DNA from: an uncultured Tessaracoccus sp.
GTDB taxonomy: Bacteria > Actinomycetota > Actinomycetes > Propionibacteriales > Propionibacteriaceae
Direction: 5' to 3'
Assembly: GCF_943914565.1 (NCBI RefSeq)
Contig: NZ_CALUCN010000002.1
Location: 176,447-240,446, forward strand
DNA length: 64,000 nucleotides
Positions 23,866 to 32,494 of this stretch are shown piece by piece. The notes beneath the pieces were generated by a model. The model had not been told where the DNA came from. It searched no databases and saw only the letters and a list, made by a program, of their open reading frames with translations. The position numbers and the translations under genes were made by a program. The stretch's first letter is position 1. Every line of letters starts with the position of its first letter.

Positions 23866-26800
23866 ATGACCTACCGCGCCGTCGACACCCAGGTGGACTT
23901 TCCCGCGCTCGAGCACGAGGTGCTCGCGTTCTGGCGGGAGCACGGCACGTTCGAGCGCTCGCTCGAGCGCACGAAGGACGCGCCGACGTGGACCTTCTAC
24001 GAGGGCCCGCCCACTGCCAACGGCAAACCGGGCACGCACCACATCGAGGCCCGCGTCTTCAAGGACCTCTTCCCCCGCTACAAGACGATGCGCGGCATGC
24101 GCGTCGACCGCAAGGCCGGCTGGGACTGCCACGGGCTGCCCGTCGAGCTCGCCGTCGAGAAGGAGCTCGGCTTCACCGGCAAGGCCGACATCGAGGAGTA
24201 CGGTATCGAGGCGTTCAACGCCAAGTGCCGCGAGTCGGTGCTGCGCCACGTCGACGCGTTCACCGAGCTCACCACACGCATGGGCTACTGGGTGAACCTC
24301 GACGACGCCTACGTGACGATGTCGACGCCCTACGTCGAGTCGGTCTGGTGGGCGCTCAAGCAGATCTTCGACCAGGGCCTGCTCGAGGAGGACTACCGCG
24401 TCGCCCCCTATTGTCCGCGCTGCGGCACGGCGCTCAGCGACCACGAGCTCGCGCAGGGCTACCAGGACGTGACCGACCCCTCGATCACGGTCCGCTTCCC
24501 ACTCACCACCGGCCCGCTCGCCGGCGAGGCCGACCTCCTCGTCTGGACGACGACGCCGTGGACGCTCGTCAGCAACACCGCCGTCGCGGTGCACCCCGAG
24601 GTGACCTACGTCGTGGCCGAGAAGGCTGGCGAGACCCCGGTCGTCGTCGCCGATCCCCTCTTCGACGCGGTGCTCGGCGAGGAGTGGCAGCGCACCGGCC
24701 GGTCGTTCCGGGGCACCGAGCTCGAGCACTGGGGCTACCTGCGGCCGTTCGACCTCGTGCCGTTCGACGGCGAGGCGCACTTCGTCGTGCTGGCCGACTA
24801 CGTCACCACCGACGACGGCACCGGCCTCGTGCACCAGGCCCCGGCCTTCGGCGCCGACGACATGGCGGTCTGCCGCCGCTACGGCCTGCCGTTCGTGAAC
24901 CCGGTCCGCAGCAACGGCCACTTCCGCGACGACCTGGACCTCGTCGGGGGCCTGTTCTTCAAGGAGGCGGACCCGCCGCTCACCGAGGACCTCGACCGGC
25001 GCGGGCTGCTGTTCCACGTCGTCGACTACGAGCACGCCTACCCGCACTGCTGGCGCTGCCACACGCCGCTCATCTACTACGCGATGCCGTCGTGGTACGT
25101 GCGCACGACGAAGCGCAAGTCGCGCCTCATCGAGGAGAACGAGGCGACGACGTGGTACCCCGACAACGTGAAGCACGGCCGCTACGGCGACTGGCTCGAC
25201 AACAACATCGACTGGGCGCTCTCCCGCTCCCGCTACTGGGGCACGCCGCTGCCGATCTGGCGCAACGTCGACGACCCCACGGACCTCCTCTGCGTCGGTT
25301 CGCTCGCCGAGCTGGGTGAGCTCGCCGGCCGTGACTGCTCCGGCCTCGACCCGCACCGGCCATTCATCGACGAAGTCGAGATCGTCCGCGACGGCCGCAC
25401 CTACCGTCGCGTGCCGGAGGTGATCGACGCGTGGTTCGACTCCGGGTCGATGCCGTTCGCGCAGTGGGGCTACCCGCACGCCGAGGGATCGACCGAGCTG
25501 CTCGAGCGCAACTACCCGGCCGACTTCATCTGCGAGGCCATCGACCAGACCCGCGGCTGGTTCTACTCGCTCATGGCCGTGGGCACGCTCGTGTTCGACC
25601 GCTCGTCGTACCGCAACGTCGTCTGCCTGGGCCACATCCTCGCCGACGACGGCCGCAAGATGAGCAAGCACCTCGGCAACATCCTCGAACCGATCCCGCT
25701 CATGGACAAGCACGGCGCCGACGCGGTGCGCTGGTTCATGGCCTGCTCCGGCTCGCCGTGGATGGCCAGGCGCGTCGGCGACCAGACGATCGGCGAGACC
25801 GTGCGGAAGGTGCTCATCACCTACTGGAACACCGTGAGCTTCCAGTCCCTCTACGCCCGCGCCGCCGACTGGACGCCGGGCAGCGGGGCGCCCACGCCGT
25901 CGGAGCGGCACGTGCTGGACCGCTGGCTGCTCTCGGCCGCCAACCGGCTCGTGCGCGACGTCACCCACGCGCTCGACGACTTCGACACCCAGCGCACCGG
26001 CACGCTCATCGCGGGCTTCGTCGACCTGCTGTCCAACTGGTACGTGCGCCGCTCGCGCCGCCGCTTCTGGTCCGGCGACGCCGGCGCGCTGCAGACGCTG
26101 CACGACGTGCTGTCGATCGTGACCAGGCTCATGGCGCCGATCACGCCGTTCGTCACCGAGCGGGTGTGGCAGGACCTCTTCGTCGCCACCGACCCCGAGG
26201 GGCCCGGCTCGGTGCACCTCGCGGACTGGCCGGAGGTCGACGACACCCTCATCGACGAGCAGCTCGACCAGGCGATGGCGGTCACGAGGCGCGCCGTCGA
26301 GCTGGGGCGCGCGGCCCGGGCCGAGTCCAGGGTGAAGATCCGTCAGGCGCTGAAGCGCATGCTCGTGCCGTCGACGATCCACGCCCGGCTCACGCCGGAA
26401 CTGATCGAGGAGATCAAGGCCGAGCTGAACGTCGCGGCCGTCGAGACGTTCGCGGAGGCCGGGGACATCGTCGACGTCTTCGCCAAGGGCAACTTCCGCA
26501 ACCTCGGCAAGCGCTTCGCCAAGCGCACCCCGCTCGTCGCGAAGGCGATCGCCGCCGCCGAGGCCGCCGTACTCGCGGCCAAGCTCAAGGCCGAGGGCCG
26601 GGCGAGCGTCGACGTCGAGGGCGAACCCGTCGAGGTCACGCCCGACGACGTGCTCCTCACCGAGCGCCCGCGCGAGGGATGGTCGGTGGTCAACGAGCAG
26701 GGCGAGACCGTCGCGCTCGACCTCGAGCTCACGCCCGAGCTCATCCGCGCCGGGCAGGCGCGCGAGGTGACCAGGTTCGTGCAGGAGGCCCGCAAGGCGT

Positions 26801-26994
26801 CGGGGCTCGAGGTCTCGGACCGGGTCACGCTCGCGATCGCCGCCGACGGCGAGCTCGCCGAGGCCGTCGACGAGCACCTCCAGCAGATCGCCGACGAGGT
26901 GCTCGCCACCGCGATCACCCGCGTCGACGAGCTGCCCGACGCCACGCACGCCGACGAGGAGTTGGGCCTCAGGATCCGCCTGCGGAAGGCCTGA
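23866..26994 (+). CDS. ileS: isoleucyl-tRNA synthetase, long (eukaryote-like) type
   Basis: 1042 residues, class Ia synthetase that charges tRNA-Ile in the cytosol. The HIGH-like motif is GPPTANGKPGTHHI (about residues 47-60) and KMSKH replaces KMSKS at about 598-602. The long CP1 editing domain lies between, with WTTTPWTLVSNTAVAVHP, and the catalytic QTRGWFYSL precedes KMSKH. The length and KMSKHLGN are those of the eukaryote-like IleRS2 branch found in mycobacteria and relatives, whose members are often less sensitive to mupirocin; that phenotype is inference. ATG chosen because the T-box sequestrator hides GAAGGA six bases upstream. Confidence 0.97.
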   Translation: MTYRAVDTQVDFPALEHEVLAFWREHGTFERSLERTKDAPTWTFYEGPPTANGKPGTHHIEARVFKDLFPRYKTMRGMRVDRKAGWDCHGLPVELAVEKELGFTGKADIEEYGIEAFNAKCRESVLRHVDAFTELTTRMGYWVNLDDAYVTMSTPYVESVWWALKQIFDQGLLEEDYRVAPYCPRCGTALSDHELAQGYQDVTDPSITVRFPLTTGPLAGEADLLVWTTTPWTLVSNTAVAVHPEVTYVVAEKAGETPVVVADPLFDAVLGEEWQRTGRSFRGTELEHWGYLRPFDLVPFDGEAHFVVLADYVTTDDGTGLVHQAPAFGADDMAVCRRYGLPFVNPVRSNGHFRDDLDLVGGLFFKEADPPLTEDLDRRGLLFHVVDYEHAYPHCWRCHTPLIYYAMPSWYVRTTKRKSRLIEENEATTWYPDNVKHGRYGDWLDNNIDWALSRSRYWGTPLPIWRNVDDPTDLLCVGSLAELGELAGRDCSGLDPHRPFIDEVEIVRDGRTYRRVPEVIDAWFDSGSMPFAQWGYPHAEGSTELLERNYPADFICEAIDQTRGWFYSLMAVGTLVFDRSSYRNVVCLGHILADDGRKMSKHLGNILEPIPLMDKHGADAVRWFMACSGSPWMARRVGDQTIGETVRKVLITYWNTVSFQSLYARAADWTPGSGAPTPSERHVLDRWLLSAANRLVRDVTHALDDFDTQRTGTLIAGFVDLLSNWYVRRSRRRFWSGDAGALQTLHDVLSIVTRLMAPITPFVTERVWQDLFVATDPEGPGSVHLADWPEVDDTLIDEQLDQAMAVTRRAVELGRAARAESRVKIRQALKRMLVPSTIHARLTPELIEEIKAELNVAAVETFAEAGDIVDVFAKGNFRNLGKRFAKRTPLVAKAIAAAEAAVLAAKLKAEGRASVDVEGEPVEVTPDDVLLTERPREGWSVVNEQGETVALDLELTPELIRAGQAREVTRFVQEARKASGLEVSDRVTLAIAADGELAEAVDEHLQQIADEVLATAITRVDELPDATHADEELGLRIRLRKA

Positions 26995-27003
26995 TCCGGC
27001 GAC

Positions 27004-27032
27004 GGCGGACGGGCCGGGTGGGTCCGTCCGCC
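27004..27032. terminator. bidirectional hairpin between ileS and araA
   Basis: Perfect 9-bp stem GGCGGACGG / CCGTCCGCC with an 11-base loop in the 50 bases between two convergent genes. No T-run on either strand, which is common for GC-rich actinobacterial terminators. Confidence 0.65.
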
Positions 27033-27044
27033 CCGATGCGTCGC

Positions 27045-28556
27045 TCAGCGCAGCCCGTCGGCGAACTTGTGCACGGCCGCGTTCCAGCGCAGCTCCTTGG
27101 CGAACGTGCGGGCGTCGGTGTGCTCGTCGATCTCGGCGAGTTCGACGCCCGCCATGTCCGCGAACGCCCGGACGTGCTCGAGCCCCACGGCCGTCGTGAG
27201 CACGGTGTGGTGCGCCGCACCGGCGGTGATCCAGCACTCCGCCGACGTGGCCAGGCTCGGGCGCGGACGCCACACGGCCCGTGCGACGGGCAGCTTCGGC
27301 AGCGGCCGGTCGGGCGGGGTCACGTCGACGACGTTCGCGGTCAGGCGGAGCCGGTCGCGCTGGTCGGTGAGGGCGACGACGACACCCGGGCCCTCGTCGG
27401 TGTCGAAGACGAGCCGCACCGGGTCCTCGCGGTCGCCGATCGCGAGCGGGTGGATCTCCAGGCTGGGGGTGGCGGTGGTGAGCGAGGGGCAGACCTCGAG
27501 CATGTGCGCGCCCAGGATCTTCTCCCGCCCCGGGGTGAGCTCGTAGGTGTAGTCCTCCATGAGCGACGCGCCGCCGGGCAGGCCGTGGCCCATCACCTTC
27601 GCGAGCCGGACGAGGATCGCGGTCTTCCAGTCGCCCTCGGCGCCGAAGCCGTACCCGTCGGCCATGAGCCGTTGCACCGCGAGGCCGGGGAGCTGGCGCA
27701 GCCCGCCCAGGTCCTCGAAGTTCGTCGTGAACGCCGTGGCGCCCCGCTCGTCGAGGAAGCGGCGGATCGCGAGCTCCTGCCGGGCGCCGTAGCGCAGCGA
27801 CTCGTGGCGCTCGCCGCCCGACCGGAGTTCCGGCACCACGGCGTAGCGGTCCTCGTACTCGGCGCAGAGCCGGTCCACGTCGGCGTCCTCGACGGCCTCG
27901 ACAGCGGCGACGAGGTCGTGCACGCCCCACGTGTTGACGCTCACGCCGAGCCTGTGCTCGACCTCGGTCTTGTCGCCCTCGGTGACGGCGACGCCCCGCA
28001 TGTTGTCGCCGAAGCGCACCAGGCGCATCGCCTGGAGCTCGGCCCGGCCCGCGGCCGCCCGCACCCACACGCCGACGCGGTGCTGCACGTCGGGGTTGCT
28101 CGCGTGGCCGGCGACGATCTCCCGCCGGGCGCCGAGCCGGCCGGCGACGTACCCGAACTCGCGGTCGCCGTGCGCGGCCTGGTTGAGGTTCATGAAGTCC
28201 ATGTCGATGGTGTCCCAGGGCAGCTCGACGCCCGCCTGGGTGTGCAGGTGCAGCATCGGCTTGGCCAGCGCGTCGAGGCCCGCGATCCACGCCTTCGCCG
28301 GGCTGAAGGTGTGCATCCACACGATCACGCCGAGCACGCGGTCGTCGGCGTTGGCGTCGAGCATCGCCCGACGGATCGCGTCGCGGTCCGTCAGCACCGG
28401 GCGCCACACCACGTCGACGGGGACCTCGTCGGCCGCGTCGAGCCGGGCCGCGACGTCGCGCGACTGCGTGGCGACCTGCTCGAGCACCTCGGGCCCGTAG
28501 AGGTCCTGCGATCCGGTGAGGAACCAGACCTGCTTGCCTTCGAATGGGGACTGCAT
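27045..28556 (-). CDS. araA: L-arabinose isomerase
   Basis: 503 residues; converts L-arabinose to L-ribulose in the cytoplasm with Mn2+. Starts KQVWFLTGSQDLYG, the typical N-terminus. Metal-ligand motifs are present: Glu in GYGFGAEGDWKT, Glu in SLMEDYTY, His in ILGAHMLEV and His in WITAGAAHHTV. Full length. ATG has AGGAG nine bases upstream. It lies 17 bases downstream of araD on the same strand, so araDA form one transcript, divergent from araB and the regulator. No arabinose transporter is visible next to it. Confidence 0.96.
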   Translation of the reverse strand: MQSPFEGKQVWFLTGSQDLYGPEVLEQVATQSRDVAARLDAADEVPVDVVWRPVLTDRDAIRRAMLDANADDRVLGVIVWMHTFSPAKAWIAGLDALAKPMLHLHTQAGVELPWDTIDMDFMNLNQAAHGDREFGYVAGRLGARREIVAGHASNPDVQHRVGVWVRAAAGRAELQAMRLVRFGDNMRGVAVTEGDKTEVEHRLGVSVNTWGVHDLVAAVEAVEDADVDRLCAEYEDRYAVVPELRSGGERHESLRYGARQELAIRRFLDERGATAFTTNFEDLGGLRQLPGLAVQRLMADGYGFGAEGDWKTAILVRLAKVMGHGLPGGASLMEDYTYELTPGREKILGAHMLEVCPSLTTATPSLEIHPLAIGDREDPVRLVFDTDEGPGVVVALTDQRDRLRLTANVVDVTPPDRPLPKLPVARAVWRPRPSLATSAECWITAGAAHHTVLTTAVGLEHVRAFADMAGVELAEIDEHTDARTFAKELRWNAAVHKFADGLR

Positions 28557-28573
28557 CGTTGCTGCTCCTGTGG

Positions 28574-29287
28574 TTACTGTCCGTAGACGTGCTGGTAGCG
28601 GTCGAAGAGGGCGTCGACGTCGGCCTGCGGGATCGCGAGCGGTTCGCCCAGCTGCCGGGCGACGTGGACCGTGCGGGCGACCTCCTCGCACATCACCGCG
28701 GCCTTGACGGCGTCGTGGGCGTCGCGGCCGATCGTGAACGGCCCGTGGTTGCGCATGAGCACCGCGCGGCTGCGCGAACCGCGGAGGGTATCGACGATGC
28801 CGCGGCCGATCGAGTCGTCGCCGATCAGCGCGAACGGGCCGACGGGGATCGGGCCGCCGAACTCGTCGCCCATCATCGTGAGGACGCAGGGGATCTCCTC
28901 CCCCCGTGCGGCCCACGCGGTGGCGTAGGTGGAGTGGGTGTGCACGACCCCACCCACGTCGGGCATGTGCCGGTAGACGTAGGCGTGCGCGGCGGTGTCG
29001 CTCGAGGGCTTCAGGTGCGCCTCGGACCCGTCGTCGATCTTGGCGCCGTCAAGCGTGCAGACGACCATGCGCTCGGGCGCGAGCTCGTCGTAGGCGACCC
29101 CGGAGGGCTTGATGACGAGGAGGTCCTCCCCGATCGCGTCCGCGCAGCGGATGCGCTGCGAGACGTTGCCGGCGGTCCAGACGACGAGCTGCCACCTCGG
29201 CAGCTCCGCGTGGAGGCGCGAGACCTCCTCGCGCGCGGCGCGCACCTCGTCGCGCAGGTCGGCCGGGAACTCGTCGAGCCGCAACAT
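28574..29287 (-). CDS. araD: L-ribulose-5-phosphate 4-epimerase
   Basis: 237 residues, class II aldolase/epimerase fold; converts L-ribulose 5-phosphate to D-xylulose 5-phosphate for the pentose phosphate pathway. Zinc ligands are in VVHTHSTYATAWA (His-x-His) and VLMRNHGPFTIG; TAGNVSQR and IKPSGVAYDEL bind substrate phosphate. Start ATG (MLRLDEF) chosen for AAGGAG seven bases upstream; an earlier in-frame GTG lacks one. First gene of the araDA unit, read from the ara operator region. Confidence 0.95.
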   Translation of the reverse strand: MLRLDEFPADLRDEVRAAREEVSRLHAELPRWQLVVWTAGNVSQRIRCADAIGEDLLVIKPSGVAYDELAPERMVVCTLDGAKIDDGSEAHLKPSSDTAAHAYVYRHMPDVGGVVHTHSTYATAWAARGEEIPCVLTMMGDEFGGPIPVGPFALIGDDSIGRGIVDTLRGSRSRAVLMRNHGPFTIGRDAHDAVKAAVMCEEVARTVHVARQLGEPLAIPQADVDALFDRYQHVYGQ

Positions 29288-29317
29288 CGATCCACTCCTT
29301 CGTCGGGGTGCCACACC

Positions 29318-29343
29318 ATTATGTGACCGGTAACAGCTAGACT
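29318..29343. promoter_or_regulatory. divergent ara promoter with LacI-type operator
   Basis: TGTGACCGGTAACA (29322-29335) is a 14-base near-palindrome centred on ACCGGT, with half-sites TGTGACC and TGTTACC: the form bound by LacI-family repressors. It is flanked by a plus-strand -10 TAGACT (29338-29343, for araB) and a minus-strand -10 CATAAT (29318-29323, for araD). A repressor bound here would block both. The LacI-family protein encoded after araB is the obvious candidate. Confidence 0.72.
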
Positions 29344-29392
29344 ACACGAGCAGCCCGGGACGTCCCCGGGCGGGCACCGGAAGGGGTGTGCA

Positions 29393-30973
29393 ATGGGCAG
29401 GACCGTCGAGCAGCGTCGCACGGCGCTCGGCATCGAACTGGGATCGACGAGGGTGAAGGCCGTCCTCCTGGACGAGGACCTCGAGGTGCTCGCCACCGGC
29501 GGCGCCGAGTGGCGCTCGGAACTCGTGGACGGGCACTGGAGCTACGCGCTCGACGACGTGTGGCGCCGGATCCGGGCAGCCGTGGCCGAGTTGCGTCGGG
29601 GCTTCGAGCACCGCGTCGGGGCGCCGCTCACGGAGGTGGGGTCGCTCGGGGTGTCGGCGATGATGCACGGGCACCTCGCGTTCGACGCCGAGGGCGAGCT
29701 GCTCACGCCGTTTCGCACCTGGCAGGACACGACGACGGCCCGGGCCGCGCGCGAACTCAGCGACCTGTTCGGCGTGAACATCCCGATGCGCTGGAGCATC
29801 GCGCACCTGCGGCAGGCGATGCTGGACGACGAGCCCCACGTCGCACGGATCGGCTTCGTCACCACGCTCGCCGGCTACGTGCACTGGCAACTCACCGGCC
29901 GCAAGGTCCTGGGCGTGGGCGACGCGAGCGGGATGTTCCCGATCGACGTCGAGACGGGCGGCTGGGACGCCGAGCGGCTCGCACGCTTCGACGAGCTCGC
30001 GGCCGGGCAGGTCCCGTGGCGGCTCGCGGAGGTGCTGCCGGAGGTCCTGCCTGCGGGCGCGGACGCGGGGCGGCTCACCGAGGCCGGCGCGCTGCTGCTC
30101 GAGCCGACGGGGGCGTTGCGGGCCGGGGCCGTGGTCGCGCCGCCGGAGGGCGACGCGGGCACCGGCATGGTGGCGACGAACTCGGTGCGCCCACGCACCG
30201 CGAACGTTTCGGCGGGCACGAGCATCTTCGCGATGGTGGTGCTCGACCACCCGCTGCGCGGCAGGCACGAGGAGCTCGACCTCGTGACGACACCGCACGG
30301 TGAACCCGTCGTGATGGTGCACTGCAACAACGGCGCGGCCGACCTGCAGGACTGGGTGCTCCTCCTCGGCGAGGCAGCACGGGCGCTCGGGGCGGAGTGC
30401 AGCACCGACGAGCTGTTCTCGACGCTGCTGCGCACCGCGCTCGACGGGGATCCGGGTGCGGGTGGGGTCGTCGCGTGCAACCACCTGGCCGGCGAGCCGA
30501 TCACGGGACTCGACGCGGGCCGGCCCCTCGTCGTGCGCGAGCCCGGGCAGCCGCTCACGCTCGCGAACCTCGTGCGGGCGCACCTGCAGTCGATGTTCGC
30601 GACGTTGGCGCTCGGCTTCGAGATCCTCGCCGAGGAGGACGTGCACGTCGACGAGCTGTTCGCGCACGGGGGCGTCTTCCGCACGAAGGGGGTCGCGCAG
30701 CGCCTGCTCGCCGGCGCGCTCGACGTGCCGGTCTCCGTCGGCGCGACGGGGGGCGAGGGCGGCGCCTGGGGCATGGCCCTGCTCGCGGCGTACCGGTTGC
30801 TGGGCGAGGGCGACCTCGCCGACTGGCTCGCGACGAGGGTGTTCGCCGAGTCTGAGCTCGAGACGCTGCGCCCGAGCCCTACCGAGGTGGCGGGGTTCGC
30901 CGAGTACCTGGCGCGCTACCGGGCGGTGCTCGCGGTGGAGCGAGCCGCCGTCGACGCGCTCGGACGGGGGTGA
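29393..30973 (+). CDS. araB: FGGY-family carbohydrate kinase, probable L-ribulokinase
   Basis: 526 residues; phosphorylates L-ribulose to L-ribulose 5-phosphate with ATP, linking araA and araD. N-terminal GIELGSTRVKAVLLDEDL is the phosphate 1 loop of the actin-like ATPase fold; the second domain has ANVSAGTSIFAMVVLDHP and FAHGGVFRTKGVAQRLLAGAL. The substrate is assigned mainly from context, since it is diverged from E. coli AraB and closer to the FGGY kinases used with AraA/AraD in actinobacteria. GGAAGGGG lies six bases before the ATG. The LacI-family gene follows six bases after its stop. Confidence 0.88.
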   Translation: MGRTVEQRRTALGIELGSTRVKAVLLDEDLEVLATGGAEWRSELVDGHWSYALDDVWRRIRAAVAELRRGFEHRVGAPLTEVGSLGVSAMMHGHLAFDAEGELLTPFRTWQDTTTARAARELSDLFGVNIPMRWSIAHLRQAMLDDEPHVARIGFVTTLAGYVHWQLTGRKVLGVGDASGMFPIDVETGGWDAERLARFDELAAGQVPWRLAEVLPEVLPAGADAGRLTEAGALLLEPTGALRAGAVVAPPEGDAGTGMVATNSVRPRTANVSAGTSIFAMVVLDHPLRGRHEELDLVTTPHGEPVVMVHCNNGAADLQDWVLLLGEAARALGAECSTDELFSTLLRTALDGDPGAGGVVACNHLAGEPITGLDAGRPLVVREPGQPLTLANLVRAHLQSMFATLALGFEILAEEDVHVDELFAHGGVFRTKGVAQRLLAGALDVPVSVGATGGEGGAWGMALLAAYRLLGEGDLADWLATRVFAESELETLRPSPTEVAGFAEYLARYRAVLAVERAAVDALGRG

Positions 30974-30979
30974 ACGCGG

Positions 30980-31969
30980 GTGCCCCGGGGCAACGGGCGG
31001 CCCTCGATCCGCGACGTCGCGGCGCGCGCGGGGGTGTCGCACCAGACGGTCTCGCGCGTGCTCAACACGCCGGAGAAGGTGGCGGCGCCGACGAGGGCCC
31101 GGGTCGAGGCCGCGATCCGCGAGCTGGGCTTCCGGCGCAGCATGGCGGCGCGGTCGCTGGCGATGAGCGCGTCGCGGCTCGTGGGCGTGGTGGCGGCACA
31201 GTCGTCGCTGTTCGGGCCGTCCGCGATGGCCCTGGCCATTGCCGAGGGCGTGCGGGCCAACGGGTACTCGTCGGTGCAGGTGACCGTGCGCGACGACGTG
31301 GCCGAGACGCTGCGCGACGCGCGGGAACACCTCCTCGACACGAACGTGGCCGGGGTGATCGTGCTGGCCTGGTCCGAACCGACCCTCGCCTTGGCCGAGT
31401 GGTTTGCGCGACGCCTGCCCACCGTCGTGGTGGCGGAGGGGGAGCTGCCGGGCGGCTTGGCGCGGGCGCGGGGTGACCACGCGGGCGGCGCCGCAGCGGC
31501 GACGCGGCTGTTGCGGGAGGCAGGTTGTCGTGCGGTGGCGCACCTGGCGGGGCCGCAGCACTGGCTCGAGGCCCGGGCGCGACTCGCGGGCTGGGCGGCC
31601 GAGTCGTCGCATCGCTGGCTCGAGGCCGGGTGGGGCGCGGCCGACGGGTACCGCGTCGTGGAGCAGCTGCTCAGGGATGCGCCGGAGACTGACGGCATCG
31701 TCGCGACGAACGACCACGTCGCCATCGGCGCCATGCGCTGGCTCGCTGAGCACGGCGTCGACGTCCCCGGCGACGTGCGCGTCGTCGGCTTCGACGACAT
31801 CGACGTCGCCCCCTACCTCCCCGTGCCGCTCGCCTCCGTCCGCCAGCCCTTCGACGAGGTGGGCGCCGCCGCCGTGCGCCTCCTGCTCGCACGCCTGCGC
31901 GGCGAGGACCCCGACGACGTCACGCTGCCCACCACGCTCGTGCCACGGGAGTCTGCGGTCGGGCGCTGA
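30980..31969 (+). CDS. LacI-family transcriptional regulator of the arabinose genes
   Basis: 329 residues. Helix-turn-helix SIRDVAARAGVSHQTVSRVLN with hinge helix RSMAARSLA, then a periplasmic-binding-protein-like sensor domain (about 60-325) with the VVGFDDIDVAPYLPVPLASVRQP signature. GTG start six bases after araB. It probably represses araB-lacI and araDA by binding TGTGACCGGTAACA between them and is released by arabinose or a pathway intermediate; this is inferred from position and family. Confidence 0.9.
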   Translation: MPRGNGRPSIRDVAARAGVSHQTVSRVLNTPEKVAAPTRARVEAAIRELGFRRSMAARSLAMSASRLVGVVAAQSSLFGPSAMALAIAEGVRANGYSSVQVTVRDDVAETLRDAREHLLDTNVAGVIVLAWSEPTLALAEWFARRLPTVVVAEGELPGGLARARGDHAGGAAAATRLLREAGCRAVAHLAGPQHWLEARARLAGWAAESSHRWLEAGWGAADGYRVVEQLLRDAPETDGIVATNDHVAIGAMRWLAEHGVDVPGDVRVVGFDDIDVAPYLPVPLASVRQPFDEVGAAAVRLLLARLRGEDPDDVTLPTTLVPRESAVGR

Positions 31970-32297
31970 GCACGGTGCCAGTCGGGTGTTTGTCTCGGCA
32001 CAGCTCGTCGGGTGCCACCCGTAGGGCGATTGCGTCGAGACGTCGCGGGAATGGGCCAAGTGCCGGCCCAATGATCGTGTGGTGCCGCACGGTTTCGTCC
32101 CCGCGAAGCGAACTCGCCCCCGAACAGCGGGCGAATCTGCCACGCGGGGACGAAACCGTGCGTGCTCAGGCCTTGCAGTGTCGATACACAGATGCCACAC
32201 CTCACCCACGAGATCCTTGTTAGCCTCGTCGCAAGCAGGCAGTCGATGCAGGGATTGGCGCCCGGCGTGCTTCCTTGCAAGAGAGAGGAGGTTCCCG
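31970..32297. other. intergenic region with hairpin and promoter
   Basis: About 330 bases with no gene that I can support. It contains the perfect 20-bp-arm hairpin listed separately and, near its end, TAGCCT (32221-32226), a possible -10 for the small membrane protein. The first 110 bases carry shorter GTCTCGGCAC / GTGCCACCC-type partial palindromes but no clear motif. Confidence 0.55.
32086..32162. repeat. perfect 20-bp inverted repeat, 37-base loop
   Basis: Arms 32086-32105 and 32143-32162 are exact reverse complements, containing GCACGGTTTCGTCCCC. Within the loop TCGCCC and GGGCGA can pair further, giving one long rod. It lies 117 bases after the lacI stop. It could end araB-lacI transcription, but there is no T-run and it is longer than usual. 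The TTTCGT/ACGAAA core and the arm-loop-arm layout recall the 14-base arms of the repeats near 23.3 kb. Confidence 0.75.
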
Positions 32298-32477
32298 ATG
32301 CGTAACGCTCTGATCGTCATCATGCTGTGCCTCGGCGTCGCCACGGTCGTCACCAGCATCACCGGCCTCGTGACGCACCAATCGCTCCCCGTCACGCAGT
32401 CCCTGCTGCTCGCGTCGTCGGCCGGGCTCCTGGCAGTGATCGTCCTCGGAAGACGCGACCGCACGCGGTCCCGCTGA
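32298..32477 (+). CDS. small two-helix membrane protein
   Basis: 59 residues; I do not recognise the family. Two hydrophobic segments (ALIVIMLCLGVATVVTSITGLV and SLLLASSAGLLAVIVLG) joined by a short THQSLPVTQ turn, ending with a basic RRDRTRSR tail, which predicts both ends in the cytoplasm. Supported by a strong ribosome binding site (AGAGGAGG, six bases before ATG) and a TAGCCT box about 70 bases upstream. Convergent with the GH76-like gene. Confidence 0.65.
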   Translation: MRNALIVIMLCLGVATVVTSITGLVTHQSLPVTQSLLLASSAGLLAVIVLGRRDRTRSR

Positions 32478-32494
32478 GACCGCGCACCGAGCGG

